Assembly: GCF_040744945.1 (NCBI RefSeq)
Contig: NZ_CP160454.1
Location: 124,001 to 188,000, forward strand
Origin: Saccharothrix sp. HUAS TT1
GTDB taxonomy: Bacteria; Actinomycetota; Actinomycetes; Mycobacteriales; Pseudonocardiaceae
Length of the DNA stretch: 64,000 bases
Direction: 5' to 3'
Position 1 is the first letter of the stretch; every line of letters begins with the position of its first letter. The notes beneath the pieces are model-generated. The model saw only the letters and a program-made list of their open reading frames with translations, was not told where the DNA came from and did not search any database. Positions 38,748 through 46,495 of this stretch are shown piece by piece. The translations under genes and the position numbers were made by a program.

Positions 38748-38835
38748 GCGACACGCCGGCCCGGCGGACGGCGCCGGCGCGGACGGTCCCGGATCATCGG
38801 GGCCGCCCGCGCCGTCGCCACCCCCGGAGAACCGC

Positions 38836-39141
38836 ATGGACCCCGACACCCCGCCCACCGCCCCGTCCGCCACCGCCCCGGGCCTCGCCCCGGTCGTCCG
38901 GATCGGCAACCCCGACAGCGGCTTCTCCGTCGCCGAGATCCGGGAACGCCTCGCCGACGTCGCCCGGACGTACCCCGACAACCCCGCGGTGGCGGACATG
39001 GCCGCCATCGCCGACGCCATGCTTGCGCTGCACGACTGCCACGAGCACATCCACGACGACCCGGACCCCGCGCCCGATCTCCACCACACCGGCCGCCTCG
39101 CCGACGTCCGCCCCCTGCACCACCCCACCCGCCGCCGCTGA
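38836..39141 (+). CDS. unknown 101-aa acidic protein
   Basis: ATG 38836 with GGAGAACC upstream. Disordered head, then two helices (VAEIRERLADVARTYPDN; VADMAAIADAMLALHDCHEHI) and a His/Asp-rich end. No family recognised. Confidence 0.72.
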   Translation: MDPDTPPTAPSATAPGLAPVVRIGNPDSGFSVAEIRERLADVARTYPDNPAVADMAAIADAMLALHDCHEHIHDDPDPAPDLHHTGRLADVRPLHHPTRRR

Positions 39142-39189
39142 ACCTCCGTCCCACGAGGCAGGCGGCGACACGAACCGGAGGAGACCACC

Positions 39190-41166
39190 ATGTCGCCCCG
39201 CCCCGCCGCCACACCGTTACTCGGGCCCTGGCCGGACGGCTGGCCGCCGCTGGACCGCATCACCGACCAGGACGTCGAGACCGCCGTGCGCGCGGCCGTC
39301 GCCGCCCGCGCCGCCGCGCTGGCCGAGATCCGCGACGACCCGCGCCCGCCGGCGTTCGCCGATGTCACCGCGATCGAACTCGCCCACGCCGCCGTGTGGC
39401 CGGCCAGGCAGGTGTGGTCGGTGCTGCTCAAGACCGCCGGCACCCCCGAACGGCACGCCCTCGACGCGGTGATCACGCCGCTGTTGGCCGACAGCGATGC
39501 CGCCGCCTGGCTCGACCCCGCCCTGTACGCGCGGGTCGCGGCCGTGCACGGCCGCCGCGACGAGCTCGGCCTGGACCACGAGGACCGGCTGCTGCTGGAG
39601 CGGGTGCACAAGGGATTCCGCCGCGCCGGCGCGCACCTGGGCGACCGCGACCGGGCCGTGCTGCGGACGCTGACCGGCCGCGAGGCGGAGCTGGAGACCG
39701 CGATCGAGGCCCGCCTGGCGATCGGCCTGGACGACGCCGCGGTGCACGTGACCGACCGCGCCGAGCTGGCCGGCCTGGACGACGACGAGGTGGCCGACGC
39801 CGCCCGCGCCGCCGACCGGCGCGGCCTGGACGGCTGGCTGCTCACCCTCGCCGCGCCCGCCGTGCAGCCCATCCTGGCCCGGCTGGAGAATCCCGCGCTG
39901 CGCCGGCGCGTCCACGCCGCCTCGGTCGGCCGCTGCTCGCACGGCGACGGCGACACCCGCGGCCTGGTGCTGGAGCTGTTCCGGCTGCGCGCCCGCCGCG
40001 CCCGGCTGCTCGGGTACCGCCACCACGCCGACCTCGTGCTGACCGGGCAGACCGCCGGGTCCGTTGAGGCCGTGCGCGACCTGCTGCGCGAGCTGGTGCC
40101 GCACGCGGTGCGCCTGGCCGCCGCCGAGGACGCCGCGCTGCCCGCCGGTCCGGGGCCCGTCGCGCCGTGGGACCGGCCGTTCCTCGCCCGCCACGCACCC
40201 GACTCGGCCGGGAACGGCGCGGCCCGGATCGACGTGCGCGAGTACCTGCCGCTGACCGCGGTCCTGGACGGTGTGCGCAGCCTGGTCCGCGACCTGTTCG
40301 AGGTGCGGCTGCGCGACCGGGTCGGGCTGCCCGCGCACGTTCCCGCCACCCGCGTGTGGGAGGCCGTCGACGCCGGGGACCGGACGCTCGGGCTGATCCT
40401 GCTCGACCTGCACCGGCGCCCCGGCAAACGCGCCGGCGCGTGGACCACGGAGATGACCGCCCAGTCCCGGCTGCTGCGGCAGCGCGCCGTGGTGTGCGTG
40501 TCGATGAACCTGCCCGCGCCGCGCCCGGACGGCGAGGTGCTGCTCACCCCCGACCAGGCCGCCACCGTGTGGCACGAGATCGGCGGGCACGCCGTGCACG
40601 CCATGCTGTCGCAGGTCCGCTATCCCGCCGACTCCGGGTTCTCACGACTGCCCCGCGACGTGGTGGAGGCTGCGTCCGTGGTGATGGAGATGTGGGCGCT
40701 GGACCCCGCGCTGCTGGCCGGCTACGCCCGCCACCACCTCACCGGCGCGCCCCTGCCCGCCGAGGCCCTGGCCGGGCCGGGCGGCGCCCGCTGCGGCGTC
40801 GGGCACCGGCTGCTCCAGGACCTCGCCACGTCCCTGCTCGACCTGGCGTGGCACTCGATCGGCCCGGACGACGCGATCGACTCCGTCGAGGCGTTCGAGC
40901 GGCAGGTCCTGGCCGATGCCGGCTTGGCCGGCACCGGAGTCCCGCCCCGCTACCTGACCGCGTTCTTCCGTCACGTCCTCGTCGGCGGCTACGACGCCCG
41001 CTACTACAGCTACACGTGGTGCGACGTGCTGGCAGCCCTGCTCCACAAAGAGGACAAATCAGGGGCACGACTGCGCGAGTTGATGACCCTCGGAGCCCTC
41101 GCGGCAGACCGGTTCCCGGCCCCGGACCCGACCGCGTTCCTGCGCAGGCTTGGGATCACGGACTAG
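39190..41166 (+). CDS. M3-family-like metallopeptidase with an altered zinc motif
   Basis: 658 residues, usual length for Dcp/oligopeptidase A enzymes; ATG 39190 has GGAGGAG upstream. M3 traits: helical N-terminal two thirds, LGLILLDLHRRPGKRAGAW near 400, the zinc region WHEIGGHAVHAML (461-473), DVVEAASVVMEMW near 492 with the third ligand, and a YYSYTWCDV element near the end. The canonical M3 site is HEFGHxxH; here one extra Gly gives HEIGGHAVH. Activity is therefore doubtful or changed. The family cleaves peptides in the cytoplasm. Unusual cargo for a phage-like element. Confidence 0.85.
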   Translation: MSPRPAATPLLGPWPDGWPPLDRITDQDVETAVRAAVAARAAALAEIRDDPRPPAFADVTAIELAHAAVWPARQVWSVLLKTAGTPERHALDAVITPLLADSDAAAWLDPALYARVAAVHGRRDELGLDHEDRLLLERVHKGFRRAGAHLGDRDRAVLRTLTGREAELETAIEARLAIGLDDAAVHVTDRAELAGLDDDEVADAARAADRRGLDGWLLTLAAPAVQPILARLENPALRRRVHAASVGRCSHGDGDTRGLVLELFRLRARRARLLGYRHHADLVLTGQTAGSVEAVRDLLRELVPHAVRLAAAEDAALPAGPGPVAPWDRPFLARHAPDSAGNGAARIDVREYLPLTAVLDGVRSLVRDLFEVRLRDRVGLPAHVPATRVWEAVDAGDRTLGLILLDLHRRPGKRAGAWTTEMTAQSRLLRQRAVVCVSMNLPAPRPDGEVLLTPDQAATVWHEIGGHAVHAMLSQVRYPADSGFSRLPRDVVEAASVVMEMWALDPALLAGYARHHLTGAPLPAEALAGPGGARCGVGHRLLQDLATSLLDLAWHSIGPDDAIDSVEAFERQVLADAGLAGTGVPPRYLTAFFRHVLVGGYDARYYSYTWCDVLAALLHKEDKSGARLRELMTLGALAADRFPAPDPTAFLRRLGITD

Positions 41167-41277
41167 CTTTCCGCAGCTCGGACCCGGTCTCGCGCGGCCG
41201 GGCCTGAACGACATGCTCGCGAACCTCAACCCGCACCGCCCCGACCTTCGACGCTCCGCGAACCGATGGGAACCACG

Positions 41278-41883
41278 ATGACCACGACGACCTACACCGA
41301 AGTCGCCACCGCCGCCGGTGCCTGGTGCTGCCGCGTGCTGCTGCCCGAAACCCCGTTCGAGGCGGTGTGCGCCCTGCTCAAGGACCTGACCACCGTCACC
41401 GGCACGCCGGTCACCGCGTTCCTGTTCGGCGGTTGCGGCGACCCGGTCGCCGAGCTGCTGCTCGTGCGCGACCCCAGCCGGACCCACGGGACCCCGGAGA
41501 TCGCGCTGTACGAGTCCTTGGCCCAGCGACTGACCGCCGAGACCGGCTGGTCGCTCGCCCCGGCCCGTGCACCACACAGCGGCGTCCTGGTCGGACTCGG
41601 ACTGCGTGAGGGCTACGCCCCCGACGCACCTCACCATGCGCCGGCCGAGGTCGAGCAGCACCTGGCCGGGCACGGCGCCGACTGGAGCTGCCGCACCGCG
41701 CGGCTGGTGTCGGCCAGGCTGGTCGACGGAGCGGTCCAGTGGTACGACGAGGTCGGCGTCGTGGTGCACACGCCAGCCGAGATGGCACCGACCATCGAGC
41801 GGATCGCCGCGCTGTTCGCCCAGCACCGATACGTCGTCACCGACTTCGGCTCCGGTTCCACGCGCGCCCTGGCCGCCAGGTAA
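41278..41883 (+). CDS. unknown 201-aa protein
   Basis: ATG 41278 is chosen over 41266 since GATGGGAACC precedes it. Two repeats of a strand-helix unit can be suspected (RVLLPETPFEAVCALLKDL, and a second half ending IERIAALFAQHRYVVTDFG). Likely monocistronic, behind the peptidase gene. No family recognised. Confidence 0.75.
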   Translation: MTTTTYTEVATAAGAWCCRVLLPETPFEAVCALLKDLTTVTGTPVTAFLFGGCGDPVAELLLVRDPSRTHGTPEIALYESLAQRLTAETGWSLAPARAPHSGVLVGLGLREGYAPDAPHHAPAEVEQHLAGHGADWSCRTARLVSARLVDGAVQWYDEVGVVVHTPAEMAPTIERIAALFAQHRYVVTDFGSGSTRALAAR

Positions 41884-41964
41884 GCCACCTGCGGCCGGCG
41901 TGCGCGCCTACCTCCGCACCGCGCGCCGACACGGCGCACCGGCCCGGCCAGATCCCCGATAGAC

Positions 41965-42034
41965 GGGTATCACAGTGAAAACAATGGCGCGTGAAGTCGT
42001 GTAAATGGCTTCACGCGCCATTCTGGGTTAGGGT
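41965..42034 (+). promoter_or_regulatory. class-1 promoter for the gene at 42085
   Basis: GGGTATCACA 41965-41974, -35 ATGGCT 42005-42010, 18-nt spacer, -10 TAGGGT 42029-42034. AATGGCGCGTGAAG upstream pairs perfectly with its complement in the -35/spacer region, giving a 14-bp stem. An A-rich leader (GCACGAAAAGAAAACGG) follows. Confidence 0.72.
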
Positions 42035-42084
42035 TGTTATATAGCACGAAAAGAAAACGGAAAGCCTCACGGAAGCGGGCGGAA

Positions 42085-42438
42085 ATGTACCTCAGCGATA
42101 CGGCGCGAAGCATCATCACGGGCCTGGGAATCGACGGCGACACGTTCGACAAGAAGTCGCCCACCGGCATCGCGCTGGGTGCCACCGCCGCCGAGTACGC
42201 GCGGCTCCAGGAGAGCGCGATGGACCACCTGGCGGGCGTCGGCCGGCGGATCACCGAGGCGATCGGGGCCGGCCGGACGATGCAGTTCACCTTCGCCGAG
42301 CAGAGCGACGTCCACCAGTACGACGAGGCCGCGGCCGGGCTGCGGGCGCTCAACGGCGTGCTGGCCGCGTGCGCCGTGGCCTACAAGCAGGCGCACGGCC
42401 TGGCCGCCGAGGCCGACGACGAGGCCGAGGCCGACTGA
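42085..42438 (+). CDS. unknown 117-aa helical protein
   Basis: ATG 42085, preceded by CCTCACGGAA and GGCGGAA. Helical (YARLQESAMDHLAGVGRRITEAI; LRALNGVLAACAVAYKQAHGL), with an acidic end. Similar in size and in its last helix to the protein at 15411. First gene behind a class-1 promoter; a terminator follows. Confidence 0.76.
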   Translation: MYLSDTARSIITGLGIDGDTFDKKSPTGIALGATAAEYARLQESAMDHLAGVGRRITEAIGAGRTMQFTFAEQSDVHQYDEAAAGLRALNGVLAACAVAYKQAHGLAAEADDEAEAD

Positions 42439-42446
42439 GGCCGTCC

Positions 42447-42477
42447 GCGCGGTCCCCGCCCGTCGCGGGGACCGCGC
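42447..42477 (+). terminator. terminator hairpin
   Basis: GCGCGGTCCCCGC (42447-42459) pairs perfectly with 42465-42477 around CCGTC, 8 nt after the stop at 42438. Confidence 0.7.
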
Positions 42478-42524
42478 ACGCCCCACCCGAGCTTCGCCCC
42501 GACCCGACACCAGGAGGGCCCGCC

Positions 42525-43106
42525 ATGCCCGTTCCCGCCACACCCGACACCCCCACCACGCCCGACGCCGCCGAGGACGCTCCGCAGGCCTGCGGCCCCG
42601 AGTACGAGGCGCTGGTCACGGCCTACGCCACCGGCGCCGACCCGCACGAGACGTGGGCGGCGATGGTGCGCGCCGACCTGCCCCACGAACGCCGCCTGGC
42701 CGCGCTGACCGCGGTGCTGCCGCGCCGTGCCGCCGAGCTCGGCGCGACCGCGGGCGCCGAGGCCGCCGCCGACGGGGTCGACGCCGACACCCCGCTGTCC
42801 CAGCTCCGCCGCATCGTGCACCTGGCCGACTCCGGATACGTGGTGACGTGGCGCGAGGAGTTCGGGCCCGACGCGCCGCTGTTCCAGCACGGCGGCGAGG
42901 ACGACGAGGGCAGCACGGCGTGGTTCGCCGCCCGGTTGGGCATGACGGCCGCGCTCGACGTCGACGACGCCGGCGGGGACCTGCTGTTCGCCTGCGCCGG
43001 TGTCTACAACGACGCCTACGCCGACGCGTGGCGGGAGACGCTGGTCGACCTCGCCCGTACCGCCCTGGCCGAGGACGCCGCCGAACGGCACGCGAACGCC
43101 GACTAG
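42525..43106 (+). CDS. unknown 193-aa acidic protein
   Basis: ATG 42525 with AGGAGGG upstream. Helical first half (YEALVTAYATGADPHETWAAM ... RRLAALTAVLPRRAAELG), strand-rich middle (IVHLADSGYVVTWREEFG), acidic end. The TAG stop is directly joined to the next GGGTATCACA box. No family recognised. Confidence 0.76.
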   Translation: MPVPATPDTPTTPDAAEDAPQACGPEYEALVTAYATGADPHETWAAMVRADLPHERRLAALTAVLPRRAAELGATAGAEAAADGVDADTPLSQLRRIVHLADSGYVVTWREEFGPDAPLFQHGGEDDEGSTAWFAARLGMTAALDVDDAGGDLLFACAGVYNDAYADAWRETLVDLARTALAEDAAERHANAD

Positions 43107-43108
43107 AC

Positions 43109-43177
43109 GGGTATCACATTCCAACAATGGCGCGCGGAGCCTTTTCAGTGGCTTTTCGCGCCATTTTCCATTAAGAT
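43109..43177 (+). promoter_or_regulatory. class-1 promoter for the gene at 43235
   Basis: GGGTATCACA 43109-43118, -35 GTGGCT 43148-43153, 18-nt spacer, -10 TAAGAT 43172-43177. AATGGCGCG and CGCGCCATT form the dyad. A-rich leader (GGAAAGCAAAAAGAAATC) follows. Confidence 0.7.
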
Positions 43178-43234
43178 TAAGACAGAACGAAGGAAAGCAA
43201 AAAGAAATCAGCGGGTCAAAGACAGGAGAGAGTC

Positions 43235-43414
43235 GTGGTGTTCACCGTGTGCGTGACCGGGAGCGGCGAGGACATGGGGTTGCTGGGCGTCGTCGAGGGC
43301 GACGTCCCGGAGATGACGTTCGGCGACCCCGGCGAGTACGTGGAGGTCGTCCGCGACGTCGCCTCGGAGGACGCCGCGCTGGAGGTCGTGTTCGGCCGCC
43401 CGTTCACCGGCTGA
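43235..43414 (+). CDS. unknown 59-aa protein
   Basis: GTG 43235 behind AGGAGAG; normal high-GC codon use. Strand-rich small protein (VVFTVCVTGSGEDMGLLGVV, GEYVEVVRDVASEDAALEVV). First gene behind a class-1 promoter. No family recognised. Confidence 0.7.
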   Translation: MVFTVCVTGSGEDMGLLGVVEGDVPEMTFGDPGEYVEVVRDVASEDAALEVVFGRPFTG

Positions 43415-43454
43415 CCCGCCCGCCTCGTCCACTCCCGATCGAAGGAGCCGCGCC

Positions 43455-43826
43455 GTGCGCGAAGAACTCGTCCCCGTCCTCCAGGCCGCGGGCGTCACCC
43501 ACACCCCCGACGAGATCCTGGCCCACCCCGCCGTGCCCCGGCCGGTGAAGACGCTGCTGCTCGACGCGGCGCGCCTGGCCGAGGGCAAGCGGTCCGACCT
43601 GCTCGGCAAGGCGCGACAGGTCACGTCCGTCGTGACGACCCTGGTCGCCAAGCTCGACGTGGGCCACTCGGTCAACCGGCTCGGCGAACTCCAGAACACC
43701 GGCCTCCAGCTCGACCTGCTGTGCGCCGAGTACGCCACCGCCGTCGACCAGCTGGAGGGCGTGGCCCGCACCTGGCTCGCCCTGACCGCCGACGTCGACG
43801 TGCCGCCCGCGCCCGCGACCGCCTGA
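43455..43826 (+). CDS. unknown 123-aa helical protein
   Basis: GTG 43455 with GAAGGAG upstream. Helical throughout (LVPVLQAAGV, VTSVVTTLVAKLDVGHSVNRLGE, LLCAEYATAVDQLEGVARTWL). Possibly a small coiled-coil protein. A terminator follows. Confidence 0.76.
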   Translation: MREELVPVLQAAGVTHTPDEILAHPAVPRPVKTLLLDAARLAEGKRSDLLGKARQVTSVVTTLVAKLDVGHSVNRLGELQNTGLQLDLLCAEYATAVDQLEGVARTWLALTADVDVPPAPATA

Positions 43827-43860
43827 CCACCACTTCCGCACCGACCACCATCCCCGCCCG

Positions 43861-43893
43861 CGCGGGCCCGGCCACCCCTCGGCCGGGCCCGCG
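43861..43893 (+). terminator. terminator hairpin
   Basis: CGCGGGCCCGGCC (43861-43873) pairs perfectly with 43881-43893 around a 7-nt loop, 34 nt after the stop at 43826. Confidence 0.7.
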
Positions 43894-43919
43894 CCCACCC
43901 CTGCCCGAAGGAGGCACCG

Positions 43920-44072
43920 ATGGCCCGCATGGCAGGCCGCACCGCCCGCGTCCAGACCTGCTGCCGCTCCTGCGTTCCCGCCGACCACCGGGCCGACCCG
44001 GTGCGGCGCGACCGCCGCGCCGGCAAGGCCGAGACCCGCCGCGCCGCGCTCGACGCCGCCGGCGACCGCTGA
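43920..44072 (+). CDS. 50-aa basic protein with a CCxxC motif
   Basis: ATG 43920 with AAGGAGG 6 nt upstream, which supports it despite its size. Sequence features: TCCRSC at about 13-18, then Arg/Ala-rich helix. Probably nucleic-acid binding or structural; unknown. Confidence 0.65.
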   Translation: MARMAGRTARVQTCCRSCVPADHRADPVRRDRRAGKAETRRAALDAAGDR

Positions 44073-44118
44073 CCGCGCGCGATCCGAGAACCATCCCACC
44101 CCGACCCGGGAGAACAAC

Positions 44119-44406
44119 GTGCAGGAACCACAGGAGAAGGTGGGCGCGGCCGACGAGGCGCCGCACCCGCCGTTCCACGTCAGCTGGAGCAGCGTCCACC
44201 ACTTCCAGGCCCTCATCGACCCCGCGCTGCCCGAGCACGCGGGCCTCACCCCGGCCGACTTCCCCCGCTACGACACCGAGCCGCTGTCCGACGAGGTCGA
44301 CACCCTGCTCGAAGACCTGGAGACCGGCGAGCACAGGGAGAGCCGCGACGGGCGCGAGGTCTCCACCGTCGTCGCCCTCGACGGCATCGAGCTGGGGGAC
44401 GGATGA
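44119..44406 (+). CDS. unknown 95-aa acidic protein
   Basis: GTG 44119 with GGGAGAAC upstream; the stop overlaps the next ATG. FHVSWSSVHHFQALIDPALPE and an acidic C-terminal half. No family recognised. Confidence 0.75.
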   Translation: MQEPQEKVGAADEAPHPPFHVSWSSVHHFQALIDPALPEHAGLTPADFPRYDTEPLSDEVDTLLEDLETGEHRESRDGREVSTVVALDGIELGDG

Positions 44407-45119
44407 GCGGCCCCGGCGTGCACCCCGGCACCGGCCTGCCTACCTGGCGCGGCCGGATCGTCCCGCACGTCACCGCGTGGAGCGGCGAACAGGTCGACCC
44501 GATCACGCGCCCCTTCGGCTACGTCACCCGCGACGACGGGCGGGAGTACCTGACCTACGAGCACGCCGAGGTCTCCGGCCTGGCCGCGGGCAGCCCGCTG
44601 CTGGAGCAGCGCGACCTGTTCGGGCTGCTGTGGTTCTCCGGCCACGACCGGCCCGGTGTCGGGGAGCCGCAGTTCGCCATCGTGCACGCGCAGCGACAGC
44701 GGGACTGCATGATCGGCCGCCGCTGCCAGGTGTGCGGGACGCCGTTCCCGCGCGGCGGGCCGGTCACGTTCCTGGTGCCCGAGCACGTGGTGCCCGAGGA
44801 CGGCCGGCCGTTCGAGACCGCGCACCCGCCGGTGTGCGGGCCGTGCCGCCCGTACGCGCTGGTGCAGTGCCCGCACCTGCGGCAGGTGCCGTTCGCGTGG
44901 GTCGTCGCCCGCGCCTACCGGCCCACCGGCGTGCTGGCCGACCTGTACGTGCCCGACCGCGGGACCGGCGGGATCGACGAGGAGACGGGCGTGGTGCTGC
45001 CGCTGGGGCACGTCCTGCTGCGGTACGCGGTGACCAAGCAGCTGCGGGTCACCGTGCGCTCCTACACCGTCGAACCGGCCGCACCGCACCGCGCCGACCG
45101 GGGGCCGGGCAGGCGTTGA
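44403..45119 (+). CDS. unknown 238-aa zinc-finger protein
   Basis: Coupled ATG start. About 100-160 holds four cysteines in pairs (RRCQVCGTPF ... PPVCGPCRPYALVQCPHL), a probable zinc site seen in plasmid and phage proteins of actinomycetes. The N-terminal part is strand-rich (RPFGYVTRDDGREYLTYEHAE). Function unknown. Last gene of the operon, convergent with the gene at 45178. Confidence 0.78.
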   Translation: MSGPGVHPGTGLPTWRGRIVPHVTAWSGEQVDPITRPFGYVTRDDGREYLTYEHAEVSGLAAGSPLLEQRDLFGLLWFSGHDRPGVGEPQFAIVHAQRQRDCMIGRRCQVCGTPFPRGGPVTFLVPEHVVPEDGRPFETAHPPVCGPCRPYALVQCPHLRQVPFAWVVARAYRPTGVLADLYVPDRGTGGIDEETGVVLPLGHVLLRYAVTKQLRVTVRSYTVEPAAPHRADRGPGRR

Positions 45120-45177
45120 AGCCGTCCGCAGCGCGTGCCGCGCGGTCGCCCGGCACTCCTCCATCGCGGAGAGCCGG

Positions 45178-45558
45178 TCATCGTTCGGTTCCTCGACGCG
45201 GGGTGGTCGGGCGTCGCCGTGGCACGACAGGGTCGGGGACGGGCGGCCGACCCGCCGGCCAACTCAAGGTACCTCCCAGCCTGCGGTAACGGTCCTGAGT
45301 GGACTGGCGGCTGATGCCCTCGTAGACGCGGTCGGCGACCTCCTGCCACCGCCATCCCCCGTCGAGCAGGGCTTCCAGGGAGGCGACCTCGGCCGCGTCG
45401 AGCGCGGCCCGCAGGCGCGGCAGCATTGTCAGCCACTGCGCCAACTGTTCCGGCGCGACGGTGCGCGGGTCGATCTCGGTCAGGTCGCGGACCAATTCGG
45501 GTAGCGCAGGACCGCCCGGGGTGGCACCGGGGTCTTCCGAACGGTCGGTGTGGCGCAT
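45178..45558 (-). CDS. putative HTH protein
   Basis: 126 residues; ATG 45558 with GGGAG upstream. Residues about 38-92 (LAQWLTMLPRLRAALDAAEVASLEALLDGGWRWQEVADRVYEG then RQSTQDRYRRLGG) fit a sigma-region-4-like or transposase-like helix-turn-helix. The tail is Pro/Arg-rich. Possible regulator; target unknown. Confidence 0.7.
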   Translation of the reverse strand: MRHTDRSEDPGATPGGPALPELVRDLTEIDPRTVAPEQLAQWLTMLPRLRAALDAAEVASLEALLDGGWRWQEVADRVYEGISRQSTQDRYRRLGGTLSWPAGRPPVPDPVVPRRRPTTPRRGTER

Positions 45559-45728
45559 CGGCGAATCTCCCGGATTTCACAGCGCAGGAGACCGGTGGCT
45601 CACAAGCCGGCCCGGTCGGCGCAGACGACACGGCTGCCGCACGTCCGGTTGCGCAGTGTAACGAAGGTCCGCGTGTTCGGTGGTGAGGAGAACGGCCCGC
45701 CGAAGCGCGTCGCGCGCCTCCGATCAGG

Positions 45729-45781
45729 TGACATGATGTCACATCACATGATTTCAATTCATGTGATGTGACATCATGTGA
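45729..45781. promoter_or_regulatory. large AT-rich palindrome, double operator before the gene at 45811
   Basis: Two 23-nt arms (45729-45751 and 45759-45781) are complementary with one mismatch around a 7-nt spacer. Each arm is itself nearly palindromic (TGATGTCACATCA, TGATGTGACATCA). The half-site TGATGT is shared with the class-2 operators, but here the halves are one base further apart. Probably a related but distinct repressor site. Confidence 0.65.
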
Positions 45782-45810
45782 ATGGTCCGGCCAACGACAG
45801 GGAGCACCCG

Positions 45811-46425
45811 ATGGCCCAGTACGACCTCACCGATCTCGTCACCCGCATCACCGCCGCCGGGGGCGACCCCGCCGACCTCCTCGGCGTCGCCGAGCGCATC
45901 GTCAAGCACGGCGGCACCTACTACGCGCACAACCGACAGTCCCAGTACGCCGCGCAGAACTTCACCGCCGACCTCGAACGGGCCGTGGCGGCCCGCGCCG
46001 CCGAGCAGGCGAAGCTCGCCGACCGCAAGGCCGCCGCGACCGAGATGCTGGCCAAGGTCCGCGCCGGACTGACGCTGTTCACCAAGACCCCTGGGCACGG
46101 CTGGACCATCGTCGGCCCCACCTCCTCCCTGACCTCCGGCGCGCAGCTCGACGTCACCAAGACCGACGGCACCACCAAGCCCGTGTTCGTCCGCTCGGTC
46201 ATCGCCTCGTTCTCCCGCGACGGGGTGGACTACTCCACCGCCACCTTCACCTCCCTGCCGCGCCTGACGGCCGGCCGGCCTCGCACGGCACGCACCCGGG
46301 GCCGCTGCGACGGGTGCGGCAACTACTCCTCCCAGCTCACCCTTGTGGACGACTCCTCCGGCGTGCAGGGGTCCTGCTGCCCGCGCTGCGCCCGCCTCGA
46401 CCCGCTGGAGCTCTCGTTCGGCTGA
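45811..46425 (+). CDS. unknown 204-aa protein with a C-terminal zinc site
   Basis: ATG 45811 with GGGAGC upstream. About 30-75 is a charged helix (YAAQNFTADLERAVAARAAEQ). The middle is strand-rich (GHGWTIVGPTSSL ... VFVRSVIASFSRDGVDYSTATF). The end has CDGCGNY ... GSCCPRCARL. Controlled by the double palindrome. No family recognised. Confidence 0.8.
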   Translation: MAQYDLTDLVTRITAAGGDPADLLGVAERIVKHGGTYYAHNRQSQYAAQNFTADLERAVAARAAEQAKLADRKAAATEMLAKVRAGLTLFTKTPGHGWTIVGPTSSLTSGAQLDVTKTDGTTKPVFVRSVIASFSRDGVDYSTATFTSLPRLTAGRPRTARTRGRCDGCGNYSSQLTLVDDSSGVQGSCCPRCARLDPLELSFG

Positions 46426-46495
46426 CCTGCCCCGCCCTCTCCGTGCCCGCCTCTTCGTTCCCGCACGTGCGGGACCTCATCCACAGGAGCCGTTC

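Noticed and set aside
39217..40599. Minus-strand frame opposite the peptidase gene
   Set aside because: Shadow frame; the plus strand encodes recognisable M3 blocks.
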